A stretch of 52,044 bases of DNA from JANLSE01 sp038214135. GTDB lineage: Bacteria > Chloroflexota > Chloroflexia > Chloroflexales > Roseiflexaceae. The DNA lies in NCBI GenBank assembly GCA_038214135.1, contig JBBQSD010000032.1, positions 1-52,044 of the forward strand. The letters run 5' to 3'. A program made the translations under genes and the position numbers. Of the stretch, positions 41,281 to 49,710 are shown piece after piece. The notes below the pieces were generated by a model that did no database searches, was not told the origin of the DNA, and was given only the letters and a program-made list of their open reading frames with translations. Within the stretch, counting starts at the first letter, position 1. Every line of letters starts with the position of its first letter.

Positions 41281-41745
41281 GGTTCACGAACCGCCCCTAC
41301 AGGCGTTGCCGATGCGTGGTGGTGTTTCGATTGCAGCCGAGGCAGGGCCAACGGGCCATCGTTGTGGGCCAACGGGCCATCGTTGTGGGCGGTTCACGAA
41401 CCGCCCCTACAGGCGTTGCCGATGCGTGGTGGTGGTTCGATTGCAGCCGAGGCAGGGCCAACGGGCCATCGTTGTGGGCCAATGGGCCATCGTTGTGGGC
41501 GGTTCACGAACCGCCCCTACAGGTATTGTCGATGCGTGGTGGCGGTTCGATTGCAGCCGAGGCAGGGCCAATGGGCCATCGTTGTGGGTGGTTCACGAAC
41601 CGCCCCTACAGGCGTTGCCAATGCGTGGTGGTGGTTCGATTGCAGCCGAGGCAGGGCCAACGGGCCATCGTTGTGGGTGGTTCATGAACCGCCCCTAAAG
41701 GCGTTGTCGATGCGTGGTGTTTATTGATCACAGCCGAGGCATGAC
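41281..41745 (+). repeat. Direct-repeat array, units of 110 and 89 bp
   Basis: Five starts of GGTTCACGAACCGCCCC at 41281, 41391, 41501, 41590 and 41679 (periods 110, 110, 89, 89). Each unit holds aggcgttgccgatgcgtggtgg, a cgattgcagccgaggcagggcc segment and one or two copies of a 21-base (aa)cgggccatcgttgtgggc word; the length difference is one such word. A degenerate tail reaches about 41745. No credible gene lies in the 574-base gap; reading frames across it only translate the repeat. Confidence 0.9.
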
Positions 41746-41793
41746 TGCGGGTGCGTAGCCCTGCAATACGAACCCATCTGATAGGAATAAAAT

Positions 41794-42318
41794 ATGGCAC
41801 AGGGAAAAACGGTTGGCCTGCTCTTAATGGCAGCCGGGGCAATTATTCTGATCATAGCTGGCTTGTTTATTGCCTCTGGAATGGCATCCGGCCAGCTGCA
41901 GGCATCTGGTGCTGTTCTGGGGCTGGCCTTGTTTGGCATTCTACCGCTGCTGATCCTTGGTGGTGCTGGCTTCTATCTATACCGGCAGGGCCAGGCTGAG
42001 GCTGGCCTGATGGCTGATGTACGCCGTAAGCAGCGTATTCTGGGGCTTATTCAGGCACAGGGCCAGGCCTCACTGGATGGGTTGATGCTCGAATTGAAGC
42101 TCACACGGGAACAAATAACCGCCGATATTGCTGATTTGGTGCAGCAAGGTCTGTTTACCGGCTATATCGATTGGAAGAAGCTGACCTTTTATTCGAGTGA
42201 TGCGGCCAAGGTTGGCAGCGCAACCTGCCCGAACTGTGGTGGCACTCGCGAAACGGCTGGCAAGGGTGTTATTGCCTGCCCGTATTGCGGGGCGACGTTG
42301 TTCATCCCCGCAAACTGA
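41794..42318 (+). CDS. Membrane protein with winged-helix-like middle and C-terminal zinc ribbon
   Basis: 174 residues. Two membrane helices (VGLLLMAAGAIILIIAGLFIA and GAVLGLALFGILPLLILGGAGFYLY), then a winged-helix-like segment (QRILGLIQAQGQASLDGLMLELKLTREQITADIADLVQQGLFTGYID) and a two-CxxC zinc ribbon (CPNCGG..ACPYCGATLFI). AGGAA precedes the ATG. Function unknown. It lies downstream of the DUF2207 gene on the same strand, which has a comparable mix of membrane helices and winged-helix-like region. It overlaps the convergent M50 gene by 17 bases. Confidence 0.8.
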   Translation: MAQGKTVGLLLMAAGAIILIIAGLFIASGMASGQLQASGAVLGLALFGILPLLILGGAGFYLYRQGQAEAGLMADVRRKQRILGLIQAQGQASLDGLMLELKLTREQITADIADLVQQGLFTGYIDWKKLTFYSSDAAKVGSATCPNCGGTRETAGKGVIACPYCGATLFIPAN

Positions 42319-45300
42319 GCAAACGCCCTGTGCCAATCTGTTCCAGACTCTTGGCCATGCCACCATCGCCAAGCAGCAGCGCCCGGATCGCATCGTGGGG
42401 CAGGGCCAACAACACGGTTGTGGTGGTCGTTAGTACATTGGCGACTGGCGGGGTGCCATGGAGTAACTCTAATTCGCCAAAGAACTCTTTTGGTCCGATG
42501 GTGGCAACGATACGCGGGACACTTGTGGTTCCATCTGGCCGTTGTTCGCGGGTGATGATGGCGGCCTGGCCGTGCTGGATGATATAGAACACCCCACTTG
42601 GCATGCCCTGGCGCACAACAACCGTTTTCGGCCCCACCTGGCGGCGATCAACGATATGGGCCAGGCCGCGCAGGGTGTTGCGTGGTAATTCTGCAAACAA
42701 TGGAACCCGTTCCAGCAGGCGCACAACCGCACTTGATTCAATCGCCTCGGCGGCGTGGGGCGCCTGGCTCTGGCTCAACCCCTGATACTCGCTGGCCGGA
42801 ATGAACAGCAGCATTGTCGAAACGGTCGTCTTGTATGTTGCATCGCTTGGCCGGCCTTCAAGCAGTTCGTGCGCGCCAAATGCATCACCACGGTGCAATT
42901 CGTTTATCTCCTTCGAATCGCGCAACATCAGCACCTCGCCGGCTTCGATAATCCAGACGCCAGGAAGTTGATGTCCGCTTCGTAGCAGAATGGTATCTGG
43001 GCCAACGCGTTGTTCGTGGATGGTATGGGCAAGCGCAGCAAGTTCATCGTCGTCGCAACTGGTGAACAATTCAACCTGGCGCAACAGGCGCAACCGGCTG
43101 CTGCGGGTATCACCAAAGCTGCTCGAAAGCTCACGCGCCCAGGGGGTATCGGGAATACACAGGCGGTTGGCGGTCTCGCGTTCTGGCCAGGGCAGTGCAT
43201 CATAGGCAGATTGAATGGCCCGGCGGGCGAACACATGGCCGGTGATCTCTTCGATCATGAGTACGGTATAGCGCAGAACTTCGGCAAAGCGAGTGCCCTG
43301 CTCATCAAGCGGCAGCTTCTCGACAGTCGCACCAATGCGGGCCTGATCGCGGTCGAGGGTCACATCCCATCCAGCCGTTGCTGCAATCACATCCATCCGA
43401 TCATCGAATGCGCGGGCACGCCGTTCGCCATAGACCTCACGCAGCAAGCGGTAGCAACCAGCATAGGTATACTGAAAGGCGCGGGCCAGGCGTTGCCCCT
43501 CACTCAGGCTGGTCACATGCTCCCAGGTAATCTCATCTGGGGTGATCTGGCGCAGCGTTGCCAGATGCGTCAGCCATGCGGCGACCCATAATCCTGCGAC
43601 GAGCACATCCAGGGCCGGAATTGGCTGAATCAGATTGACGAGGTAGCTAATGGTTTCGGCCAGAACGCCAGCCCATAATAGCACCCACGACCAGATCAGC
43701 CGTGAGTCGCGCAGATCGAACAGGCGTGGCAGCATGAGTGCGAGTGCCAAGGCCCCGAAATAGGCTGGTGCGCTGGCCACAATATGAAACGCCCGCGATG
43801 CTGTTGGCCAGCTCTGTTCTGCAAGAACCAGTGCCAACCCGCCAGCAGCAAAGGCCAGGATGAGCAGAATAGCGGTGCTGAGCAGTTCGGCTGCTGGAAC
43901 GAAGCGCAGTTCGACATCGAGCAAGGCCCCAAAGCCAGCCAGCAAGAGTAGCACAAACGCCAGTGCTTCGGGAATGATCCATAATGGCGTGCCAAGGGCG
44001 CGCAGCACAATTGCCAGTGTTGCACAGACGGTTGCGAGCAGCAGGCCACTCAGCGATGGCGCAATCGCAGCACCACGATAATCGGCTTGCAGCGCCAATT
44101 GGGCACTCAATGCCAGCGCCCATAGCAGGGGTGCCACCCAGAAATTGTACGGAGTTGGCAGCTGAATCGTCAGCGCCCCAAGGCCAAGTGTCACCAGCAC
44201 CCCAACAATCGTCAGCAGTTCGGGGCGGCGGCCATAGCCGCGTTGAACGAGCCAGGCAACGGCGGCCCGCACCGTGCCCCATGCCGTCAGGGCAGCCGCA
44301 ATAATAATTGGCGCAATCACTAACAGGATCAGCAACCATGCGATCAGTTGTTCCCACCAGGCACCGCTCAACAGTGCCGTGATTGGCTGTTGAAGCTGGC
44401 GCTGCCAGAAGGCAATCGCGGCAATAATGGCGAAGATCGTATAGGCGATGGTGAGTCCACCATACAGCGTCAGAATCCGATCTTCACGGGTAAATGGGCT
44501 ACGGGCTGGTGCTAGGAGTTTCCGCCAGAGTGGGCCACTCACAAATGCCAGTGCTCGTTGGCGCAGTTCGGGCATACGCAGCAGATCGACAAGAATGAAG
44601 TAGCCATCGAGTTCGAGCAGTGGGTTGGCGTTAAACAGAACGGCAATATAACAGGTGACGGCCAGTTTGAAGAGCAGTGCCCCAATCGCATTAGCCTGTG
44701 GTTCGCTGGTGCTGGAAGCCAGAACCAGGGCTGCGATCGACGCCAAACTGCCGACCAGAAGATCCGACATTGGGCCAGCAGCCGAGACAAAGATGCGTGC
44801 GCGGCGTGGCGAGCGCCAGATATCGCTGGTATCGATGAATGCGGCTGGCATGCCATAGTAGAGCATGATGCCACCGCCATGCAGCATGCGCCGATAGTGT
44901 TTGACGGCCAATGCATGCGAACTTTCGTGGAGTACAAACGAAACCAGCAGCATGGCCCATAATGCCGCGAGGCCAAGCAGAACCGAGCCGTTCAGGCTGA
45001 GAATCTCGTAGGTAGGAGCAATTCCCTGCTGGAACAGACTGCCAAATGCAATTAGGCCCGCAACGATAACCAGCGCCCATATGACATAGAACAGCGGAGT
45101 GAAAAACACCCAGCCGATGGTTCGATAGATCGATGTATAGATCGCGTCAATATTGGGGATATGCCATGTCTGGCTGGCCAGCGTTCGCAGCACACGCCTA
45201 CCCCAGCCCTCAGCAGTGCGCTGTTCAAGGCCAGATTCTAGCGTTGTGTAGATATTCACTGGGCGTTCAACCAGAAAACCCTCGCGTTTGAGTTGCTGAA

Positions 45301-45706
45301 CAAACTCGCCGATTGGCGCAAGCTGTCCGTGGGTCATGAGCACATGCACAGCCAACTGGTTGATGGTGCGTGTGCCATCCATCATATGCCAGAGTTCGCG
45401 CTGAATTGGCGGCAATTGCAGATAGCGTCCACGTGGACTACAGATGACTGTCAGCGTCTGGCCTGCTTCAACAACCTGCTCTTCAGCAACATCGGGGATC
45501 GCCTGTGGGCAATAGAGTGTTGGATCGGTGCGCTGGGTGAGGCCATCTAATAAACCAGTAACCGGAGCAGGCAGGGTTGTGGCCAGCGTGAGATAGCGCT
45601 CCAACCCGCGCCAGACATCGCCATCGCCGACGGGATTATCGGTGCGCTGCGCAAGCGTATTCCAGAAGTGTGGGCTGCCTGGCCTAACAGTGGTTCGTGG
45701 CATCAT
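42302..45706 (-). CDS. Giant fusion: RRE/PqqD-like domain, M50 metalloprotease-like membrane region and two cyclic-nucleotide-binding-like domains
   Basis: 1134 residues from MMPRTTVRPGSPHFW. Residues about 65-150 (ILxPGRYLQLPPIQRELWHMMDGTRTINQL-like) resemble a PqqD/RRE winged helix. HESSH (260-264) and NANPLLELDGYF (Asp367) are M50 zinc-site motifs set among membrane helices; more than ten further helices follow. The C-terminus holds two Crp-type cNMP-binding domains (about 874-985 and 997-1110). Both lack the phosphate-binding Arg (GRPSDAT; TPPVANV), so canonical cAMP binding is doubtful. AGG lies 8 bases before the ATG; a 12-residue longer reading covers a short repeat. Possibly a regulated intramembrane protease for peptides; substrate unknown. 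Confidence 0.82.
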   Translation of the reverse strand: MMPRTTVRPGSPHFWNTLAQRTDNPVGDGDVWRGLERYLTLATTLPAPVTGLLDGLTQRTDPTLYCPQAIPDVAEEQVVEAGQTLTVICSPRGRYLQLPPIQRELWHMMDGTRTINQLAVHVLMTHGQLAPIGEFVQQLKREGFLVERPVNIYTTLESGLEQRTAEGWGRRVLRTLASQTWHIPNIDAIYTSIYRTIGWVFFTPLFYVIWALVIVAGLIAFGSLFQQGIAPTYEILSLNGSVLLGLAALWAMLLVSFVLHESSHALAVKHYRRMLHGGGIMLYYGMPAAFIDTSDIWRSPRRARIFVSAAGPMSDLLVGSLASIAALVLASSTSEPQANAIGALLFKLAVTCYIAVLFNANPLLELDGYFILVDLLRMPELRQRALAFVSGPLWRKLLAPARSPFTREDRILTLYGGLTIAYTIFAIIAAIAFWQRQLQQPITALLSGAWWEQLIAWLLILLVIAPIIIAAALTAWGTVRAAVAWLVQRGYGRRPELLTIVGVLVTLGLGALTIQLPTPYNFWVAPLLWALALSAQLALQADYRGAAIAPSLSGLLLATVCATLAIVLRALGTPLWIIPEALAFVLLLLAGFGALLDVELRFVPAAELLSTAILLILAFAAGGLALVLAEQSWPTASRAFHIVASAPAYFGALALALMLPRLFDLRDSRLIWSWVLLWAGVLAETISYLVNLIQPIPALDVLVAGLWVAAWLTHLATLRQITPDEITWEHVTSLSEGQRLARAFQYTYAGCYRLLREVYGERRARAFDDRMDVIAATAGWDVTLDRDQARIGATVEKLPLDEQGTRFAEVLRYTVLMIEEITGHVFARRAIQSAYDALPWPERETANRLCIPDTPWARELSSSFGDTRSSRLRLLRQVELFTSCDDDELAALAHTIHEQRVGPDTILLRSGHQLPGVWIIEAGEVLMLRDSKEINELHRGDAFGAHELLEGRPSDATYKTTVSTMLLFIPASEYQGLSQSQAPHAAEAIESSAVVRLLERVPLFAELPRNTLRGLAHIVDRRQVGPKTVVVRQGMPSGVFYIIQHGQAAIITREQRPDGTTSVPRIVATIGPKEFFGELELLHGTPPVANVLTTTTTVLLALPHDAIRALLLGDGGMAKSLEQIGTGRLLSLRG

Positions 45707-45767
45707 GGGTGTACCTATCGATTTCGGATTTCGGATTGCCAATATAACAATGGATCAATTGCAATCC

Positions 45768-45795
45768 GCAGAGACGCGATACATCGCGTCTGTAC
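45768..45795. repeat. GAGACGC palindrome, intergenic copy
   Basis: GAGACGCGATACATCGCGTC followed by tgtacg. This is the cleanest intergenic copy of the family that is also inserted inside the two glycosyltransferase genes next to it. Confidence 0.9.
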
Positions 45796-45854
45796 GATCT
45801 ATCTCAATTGAACGTCCATAATCTAGCATATTGTAGCGGAAAATAGGCCAGATG

Positions 45855-46973
45855 CTATGACGATGCCAGCATCGATTGGTAGATCGTGTAGTAGCGTTGG
45901 GCGAGGGCGGCCTGGGTATATTCGGCCAGCACCCGTTCACGCCCACGGCAGGCCAGGCTGGAACGCAAGTTGGGATCTTCGAGCAATTGAAGCAGGCGAT
46001 TGGCAAGTGCGTGAACATCGCCTTCGGGGAAGATCAGGCCAGCATCAGCAATCACATTGGGAATCTCGCCAGATGACGAGCCGACGACGGGGATGGCACA
46101 GCTCATGGCTTCAACCAGAATGCGGCCAAATTGCTCCTTCCAGGTGCGGGTCGTGTGTGATGGTAGCACGAGCGCATCCAGATGGCGGAGTTCATTCGGC
46201 ACATCAGCAGCCCAGGGTTTCAGTTCAATCCGCGATTCGAGCCCGTGCGCTGCAATACGCGCCATAATCGCCGCACGCTGATCGCCATCACCGATTAGGC
46301 GCAGATGCACCGATTCGGGCAGGAGTGTGAGCGCATCGATCAGATCGATGATGCCCTTTTCGGGAACTAAACGGCCAATATACCCGATTGTAAATATTGC
46401 AGGGGCGCGATATATCACGTCGGTATGGTTATCGGTTGGCGCAAAGAGCTGTGGATCGACCCCGAATTGCGGAATGATCGATAGCGGGCCACGATAGCCG
46501 TGGCGGCGAATAATCTCGGCAGCCTCCTGATTGGCCGCGAGGGCATGGGTGGCGTGGCGAAAACTATAGCGTTCGAATAGGCTGAATGGCGGTGGGTAGT
46601 GCCGATCAATATTGGCATAGTTATAGAAACAGCAGCGGGCACCGGCGCGGATACCCACACGCATGGCCTGGAAGGTTGCCAGGTTAAACGACTCCTCATC
46701 GATATGAAACACATCAGGGCGAATCTCATGCACCAGGCGATTGAGTGTTGGGTAGAAATGCAGATGATGGCGGCCATTAAAGCGGATTGGGAGCGCTTCG
46801 AGGCGATAGCCGTTTGTATAGCGACGCTCAAGCTGGAGCTCGCCAACCCGCGGTTCGCGCCATGAGATCGGTACAGCGACGGTCAGATCGACGCCGGGGA
46901 GTAGCGCGAGTTCTTCGCATTTCTTCTGGTATGGGCCACTGACAAGGGCTTTCGAGAGCATGAGAATACGCAT
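45855..46973 (-). CDS. GT4 family glycosyltransferase
   Basis: 372 residues. N-terminal donor-side loop MRILMLSKALVSGPYQKKCEELA, hinge TIGYIGRLVPEKGIIDLIDAL, and the C-terminal E-x7-E-type region WKEQFGRILVEAMSCAIPVVGSSSGEIPNVIADAGLIFPEGD, typical of retaining GT-B enzymes. Residues 182-190 (NHTDVIYRA) are encoded by an in-frame GAGACGC-type palindrome just before the GYIGRL strand. Second gene of a two-gene minus-strand operon (5-base gap to the first). It adds a sugar to an unknown glycan or lipid at the membrane. Confidence 0.92.
   Translation of the reverse strand: MRILMLSKALVSGPYQKKCEELALLPGVDLTVAVPISWREPRVGELQLERRYTNGYRLEALPIRFNGRHHLHFYPTLNRLVHEIRPDVFHIDEESFNLATFQAMRVGIRAGARCCFYNYANIDRHYPPPFSLFERYSFRHATHALAANQEAAEIIRRHGYRGPLSIIPQFGVDPQLFAPTDNHTDVIYRAPAIFTIGYIGRLVPEKGIIDLIDALTLLPESVHLRLIGDGDQRAAIMARIAAHGLESRIELKPWAADVPNELRHLDALVLPSHTTRTWKEQFGRILVEAMSCAIPVVGSSSGEIPNVIADAGLIFPEGDVHALANRLLQLLEDPNLRSSLACRGRERVLAEYTQAALAQRYYTIYQSMLASS
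46400..46428. repeat. GAGACGC-type palindrome inside a glycosyltransferase gene
   Basis: ggggcgcgatatatcacgtcggtatgg, a diverged copy of the family, read in frame as NHTDVIYRA in the minus-strand gene. The same frame is used as in the copy at 47952. Confidence 0.65.
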
Positions 46974-46978
46974 GTGTG

Positions 46979-48145
46979 TTATTCCGTTTCGTACACCCCA
47001 AGCGTCTGCGTTGCGGTGCGTGTGTAATTAAAGGTTGCGGCTCTGGCCAACCCGCGCTCGCGCAATTCCATACGTAGGTGTTGATCGGATAAAACGTGGC
47101 GAAGATTGTTCGCCCACCCCTCCAGATCATCGGGTGCCACGCACAGTGCTGCATCACCAACAACCTCAGGCAGGCTTGATGCATTCGAGACAATCACTGG
47201 CGTTCCGCATGCCATCGCTTCGAGTGGCCCAAGCCCAAAGCCTTCGTAGCGTGATGGATAGGCGAATACCTCAGCGGCAGCATACAGCAATGGCCCATCG
47301 GACGGCGGGACATCGATCCGCCGCACCCAGGATTGTGCGCCTTCGGCAGCAATGACTGCATCAAGATCGGGAAACAGCACTGGATCGCCACTAAGTGCTC
47401 GCCCGGCGATAACAAGCGGCACTGCTGGTCCGCCCGCCCGGCGCATGTGGGCAACGGCGCGGATCAGCATCGCCACATTCTTGCGTGCATCCAGGCCACC
47501 AACATAGTAGATGAACGACTGTGGCAGATTATAGCGAGCGGCGGCTTCTGCCCGCGCTTGTGTTCTATCGAGCGCCTGGTATTGCAGCCCGGCAGCTAAT
47601 GGTGTGACAGTGATTCGTTCGGGGGGAATATGCAGATGGTTGATACTATCGCGTTTGGAAGCTTCTGAAATAGTAATGACATGGGCAGCGTTGCGAGTGG
47701 CGGCAGCGACAAGGCGTGTGTACAAACGCACGAGCAGGCGACCACGATATTCTGGTAATAGCAGCGGAATCAGATCGAGCACACTGACAACAACTGGCAC
47801 TGTTGAATAATAGGGTGGCGCAAAGTAGGGGATGTGCAGCAGATCGGCGTGTATACGTTTGGCGGCGAATGGCGCACCAATCTGTTCAAACCAGAGTTTG
47901 GCAAGCTGCCGATTGCGGGTATCGAATGGTGTTGGCACAATGATTGATCGTGTGGTAGAGACGCCATATATGGCGTCTGTACGATGAGCGGGGGTTTCCG
48001 TATGGGGTTGCACAAACCCAGGCACCAGCAGGGTGATGCGATGTTGCGGCGCAATCTTTGGCAGTTCAGCAAGCAGGCCACGCACGTACTGGCCGCTGCC
48101 AACGCGTGGTTGATGGAGAAAGGTTGCGGTGATGGCAATATGCAT
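46979..48145 (-). CDS. GT4 family glycosyltransferase
   Basis: 388 residues from MHIAITATFLHQPRVGSGQYVRGLLAEL. VPVVVSVLDLIPLLLPEYRG, HVITISEASKRDSINHLHIPPERITVTPLAAG, FIYYVGGLDARKNVAMLIRAVA and PSRYEGFGLGPLEAMACGTPVIVSNASSLPEVVGDAALCVAPDD are standard GT4 motifs. Residues 54-64 (HRTDAIYGVST) are encoded by an in-frame palindrome. The ATG lies six bases after a TATAAT box and has no ribosome-binding site, so the mRNA may be leaderless; a longer reading to 48178 would start upstream of this promoter. Acts with the following GT4 gene. Confidence 0.92.
   Translation of the reverse strand: MHIAITATFLHQPRVGSGQYVRGLLAELPKIAPQHRITLLVPGFVQPHTETPAHRTDAIYGVSTTRSIIVPTPFDTRNRQLAKLWFEQIGAPFAAKRIHADLLHIPYFAPPYYSTVPVVVSVLDLIPLLLPEYRGRLLVRLYTRLVAAATRNAAHVITISEASKRDSINHLHIPPERITVTPLAAGLQYQALDRTQARAEAAARYNLPQSFIYYVGGLDARKNVAMLIRAVAHMRRAGGPAVPLVIAGRALSGDPVLFPDLDAVIAAEGAQSWVRRIDVPPSDGPLLYAAAEVFAYPSRYEGFGLGPLEAMACGTPVIVSNASSLPEVVGDAALCVAPDDLEGWANNLRHVLSDQHLRMELRERGLARAATFNYTRTATQTLGVYETE
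47952..47984. repeat. GAGACGC palindrome inside a glycosyltransferase gene
   Basis: GAGACGCCATATATGGCGTC followed by tgtacgatgag: a perfect palindrome of the same family, carried in frame as HRTDAIYGVST. It lies between the donor-domain strand LLVPGF and the IVPTPFD strand, where a loop is expected. Confidence 0.9.
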
Positions 48146-48151
48146 ATGGGA

Positions 48152-48157
48152 ATTATA
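48152..48157 (-). promoter_or_regulatory. Consensus -10 box of a leaderless gene (minus strand)
   Basis: TATAAT on the minus strand ends six bases before the ATG of the first GT4 gene, the same spacing as at 33532-33537. No Shine-Dalgarno word is present. Confidence 0.6.
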
Positions 48158-48177
48158 CTGGAAGATGGGAGGCAGCA

Positions 48178-48303
48178 TTCAGCTATCAGCCGTCAGCTTC
48201 TTCGTGTGGATAGAAGCACCTCTTACGTCTATAATGTTTAGCCTGAGAATATGCTTTACTGCTAGCGAAAACTGATAGCTGAAAGCTGAAAGCTAAAAGT
48301 TAA
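48178..48303. repeat. Intergenic hairpin cassette, ATCAGCC/GCTGAAA type
   Basis: Left arm attcagctatcagccgtcagcttctt with gtgtggat next to it (as in the cassette at 2430), right arm ctgatagctgaaagctgaaagctaaaag, ending directly before the AAAGGAG of the creatininase-family gene. It separates divergent genes here rather than following a stop codon. Confidence 0.75.
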
Positions 48304-48316
48304 AGGAGCCAATCCA

Positions 48317-49036
48317 ATGACAACAAGTGCAGAGAAGATCCACTATCTGGAGCTGTTGCCGCATGAGTTTCGGGCGCGCTTGGCCGCATGCCCAGTCGGG
48401 TATCTGCCGCTTGGCACACTCGAATGGCATGGTGAGCATGCAGCACTTGGCACGGATGCATGGATTCCGGCGGGATTATTTGAGCGGGCCGCATGCAGTT
48501 TTGGTGGGATCGTATTCCCGCCACTGTTTGTCGGGCCGGATCGGATTCGGCGCGAGGAGGATGGGCGCTTACTCCAGGGTATGGAATATGCTGAATCGAC
48601 GGTGCCACCGCATCAGCTTGATGGGGCGTGCTATTGGGTGCCCGAGGCCGTATTCCTGCTCCTTTGTGAGAACATCGTTGCTCAGGCAGCCCGGACTGGT
48701 TTTAAGGTTCTGGTTGCCGATGGGCATGGGCCATCGCGGCGGGCATGGGGCCAGCATGCCACAGCATGGGAAGCACAGTATGGCATTCGGTTGGTGAGCA
48801 TCGCCCGCGACATTCCGCAGGGTTGGCGTAGCCAAATGGATCATGCGGCCAAAAACGAGACCTCACTCATGCTGGCGTTGCGCCCCGAGCTTGTTGATCT
48901 TGGCCAATTGCCAGAAGATCGTACGATCTACCCCCAGGGAGTTGGTGGTGAAGACCCGCGGGATTCGAGTGCTGCATATGGCGAAGCCTGCCTGGCAGCG
49001 TGCCTCGATTTGTTGCGCGAACACCTGATGCCCTGA
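48317..49036 (+). CDS. Creatininase family protein
   Basis: 239 residues. YLPLGTLEWHGEHAALGTDAWIPAGLFERA contains the Glu, His and Asp metal ligands of the creatininase fold; VLVADGHGPSRRA is the conserved NGHGxN-like motif (here DGHG-PS) and DHAAKNETSLMLAL supplies the late Glu. Family members are binuclear-metal amidohydrolases acting on creatinine, formamides or peptide-like products such as mycofactocin precursors. AAAGGAG precedes the ATG. The stop codon is part of a cccTGAcaggg repeat word. Confidence 0.87.
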   Translation: MTTSAEKIHYLELLPHEFRARLAACPVGYLPLGTLEWHGEHAALGTDAWIPAGLFERAACSFGGIVFPPLFVGPDRIRREEDGRLLQGMEYAESTVPPHQLDGACYWVPEAVFLLLCENIVAQAARTGFKVLVADGHGPSRRAWGQHATAWEAQYGIRLVSIARDIPQGWRSQMDHAAKNETSLMLALRPELVDLGQLPEDRTIYPQGVGGEDPRDSSAAYGEACLAACLDLLREHLMP

Positions 49037-49206
49037 CAGGGTGACATGGTGAGGGGGTGACACGGTGGGCTAGGAGACATGGTAATATGCGGAATCGGAC
49101 GCGGTGACATGGTGAGGGGTGACACGGTGACACATGCTTGACGAAGCAGTACCAGACTGATTAAGCACATTCACCTGGTCACCCGGTCACAAAGCGTTAC
49201 CTAGTC
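49034..49206. repeat. Intergenic hairpin cassette, GGTGAC type (inverted orientation)
   Basis: Left arm: gacagggtgacatggtgagggggtgacacggtg and a second set ggtgacatggtgaggggtgacacggtgac. Core: gcttgacgaagcagtaccagactgattaagc, which is the reverse complement of the core at 37970-38000 with a few changes. Right arm: cacctggtcacccggtcac, ending 10 bases before the AAAAGGGG ribosome-binding site of fabZ. Confidence 0.8.
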
Positions 49207-49222
49207 AAAAAGGGGAAAACAT

Positions 49223-49669
49223 ATGCTCACTATTCAGGAGATTATGGCAATTATTCCGCATCGGTATCCATTCCTGCTTGTCGACCGGATTCTTGAATTG
49301 GAACCGGGCGTGCGGGCTGTCGGCGAAAAGCAAGTAACAATCAACGAGCCATTTTTCCAGGGTCATTTCCCCGATCACCCGATTATGCCGGGGGTGCTGA
49401 TTGTTGAGGCTTTAGCGCAAACAGGCTGTGTGGCTGCTTTAAGCCTCCCCGAATATAAGCAGAAGCTGGCCTTTTTCGCCGGGATCGATGGAGTCCGCTT
49501 TCGCAAGCCGGTCTACCCTGGCGATACATTGCGACTTGAGGTGCAGTTTGACCGAATCCGGCGCGGGATCGGTAAAGGCGCTGGAAAGGCCACTGTTGGC
49601 GGGCAACTTGTGTGTGAAGGCGAGATTATGTTTGCACTGATTGATCGAGAGCCCACAAAGCCGAGTTGA
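49223..49669 (+). CDS. fabZ: 3-hydroxyacyl-[acyl-carrier-protein] dehydratase FabZ
   Basis: 148 residues. IPHRYPFLLVDRILELEPG and NEPFFQGHFPDHPIMPGVLIVEALAQTG carry the hot-dog fold catalytic His (GHFP) and Glu (VEALAQ). It dehydrates 3-hydroxyacyl-ACP in fatty-acid elongation in the cytosol. AAGGGG precedes the ATG. No other fatty-acid gene is adjacent; it stands just before the tRNA-Leu gene, and the tRNA promoter begins inside its last codons. Confidence 0.95.
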   Translation: MLTIQEIMAIIPHRYPFLLVDRILELEPGVRAVGEKQVTINEPFFQGHFPDHPIMPGVLIVEALAQTGCVAALSLPEYKQKLAFFAGIDGVRFRKPVYPGDTLRLEVQFDRIRRGIGKGAGKATVGGQLVCEGEIMFALIDREPTKPS

Positions 49670-49694
49670 TCCGTAGGTGGGGACGTGCTATGAT
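49666..49694 (+). promoter_or_regulatory. Promoter of the tRNA-Leu gene
   Basis: TTGATC at 49666-49671, 17 bases, then TATGAT at 49689-49694, with TGC before it (extended -10). Transcription should begin near 49701, ten bases before the tRNA. Confidence 0.75.
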
Positions 49695-49710
49695 AGAAGT
49701 GTGTTTCTTC

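Noticed and set aside
41161..41727. Several long reading frames across the 41281-41745 array
   Set aside because: All only translate the 110/89-bp direct repeats in different frames; no ribosome-binding site and no recognisable domain.
41281..41745. CRISPR array
   Set aside because: The units are almost fully identical, without unique spacers, and no cas gene is present.
42302..45706. Anti-phage signalling system (CBASS-like) because of the nucleotide-binding domains
   Set aside because: No nucleotide cyclase gene is adjacent, the binding pockets lack the key Arg, and the neighbourhood is metabolic.
45707..45742. Twelve-residue longer start of the M50 fusion
   Set aside because: The extra residues are encoded by a cggattt repeat and lie upstream of the only ribosome-binding-like AGG.
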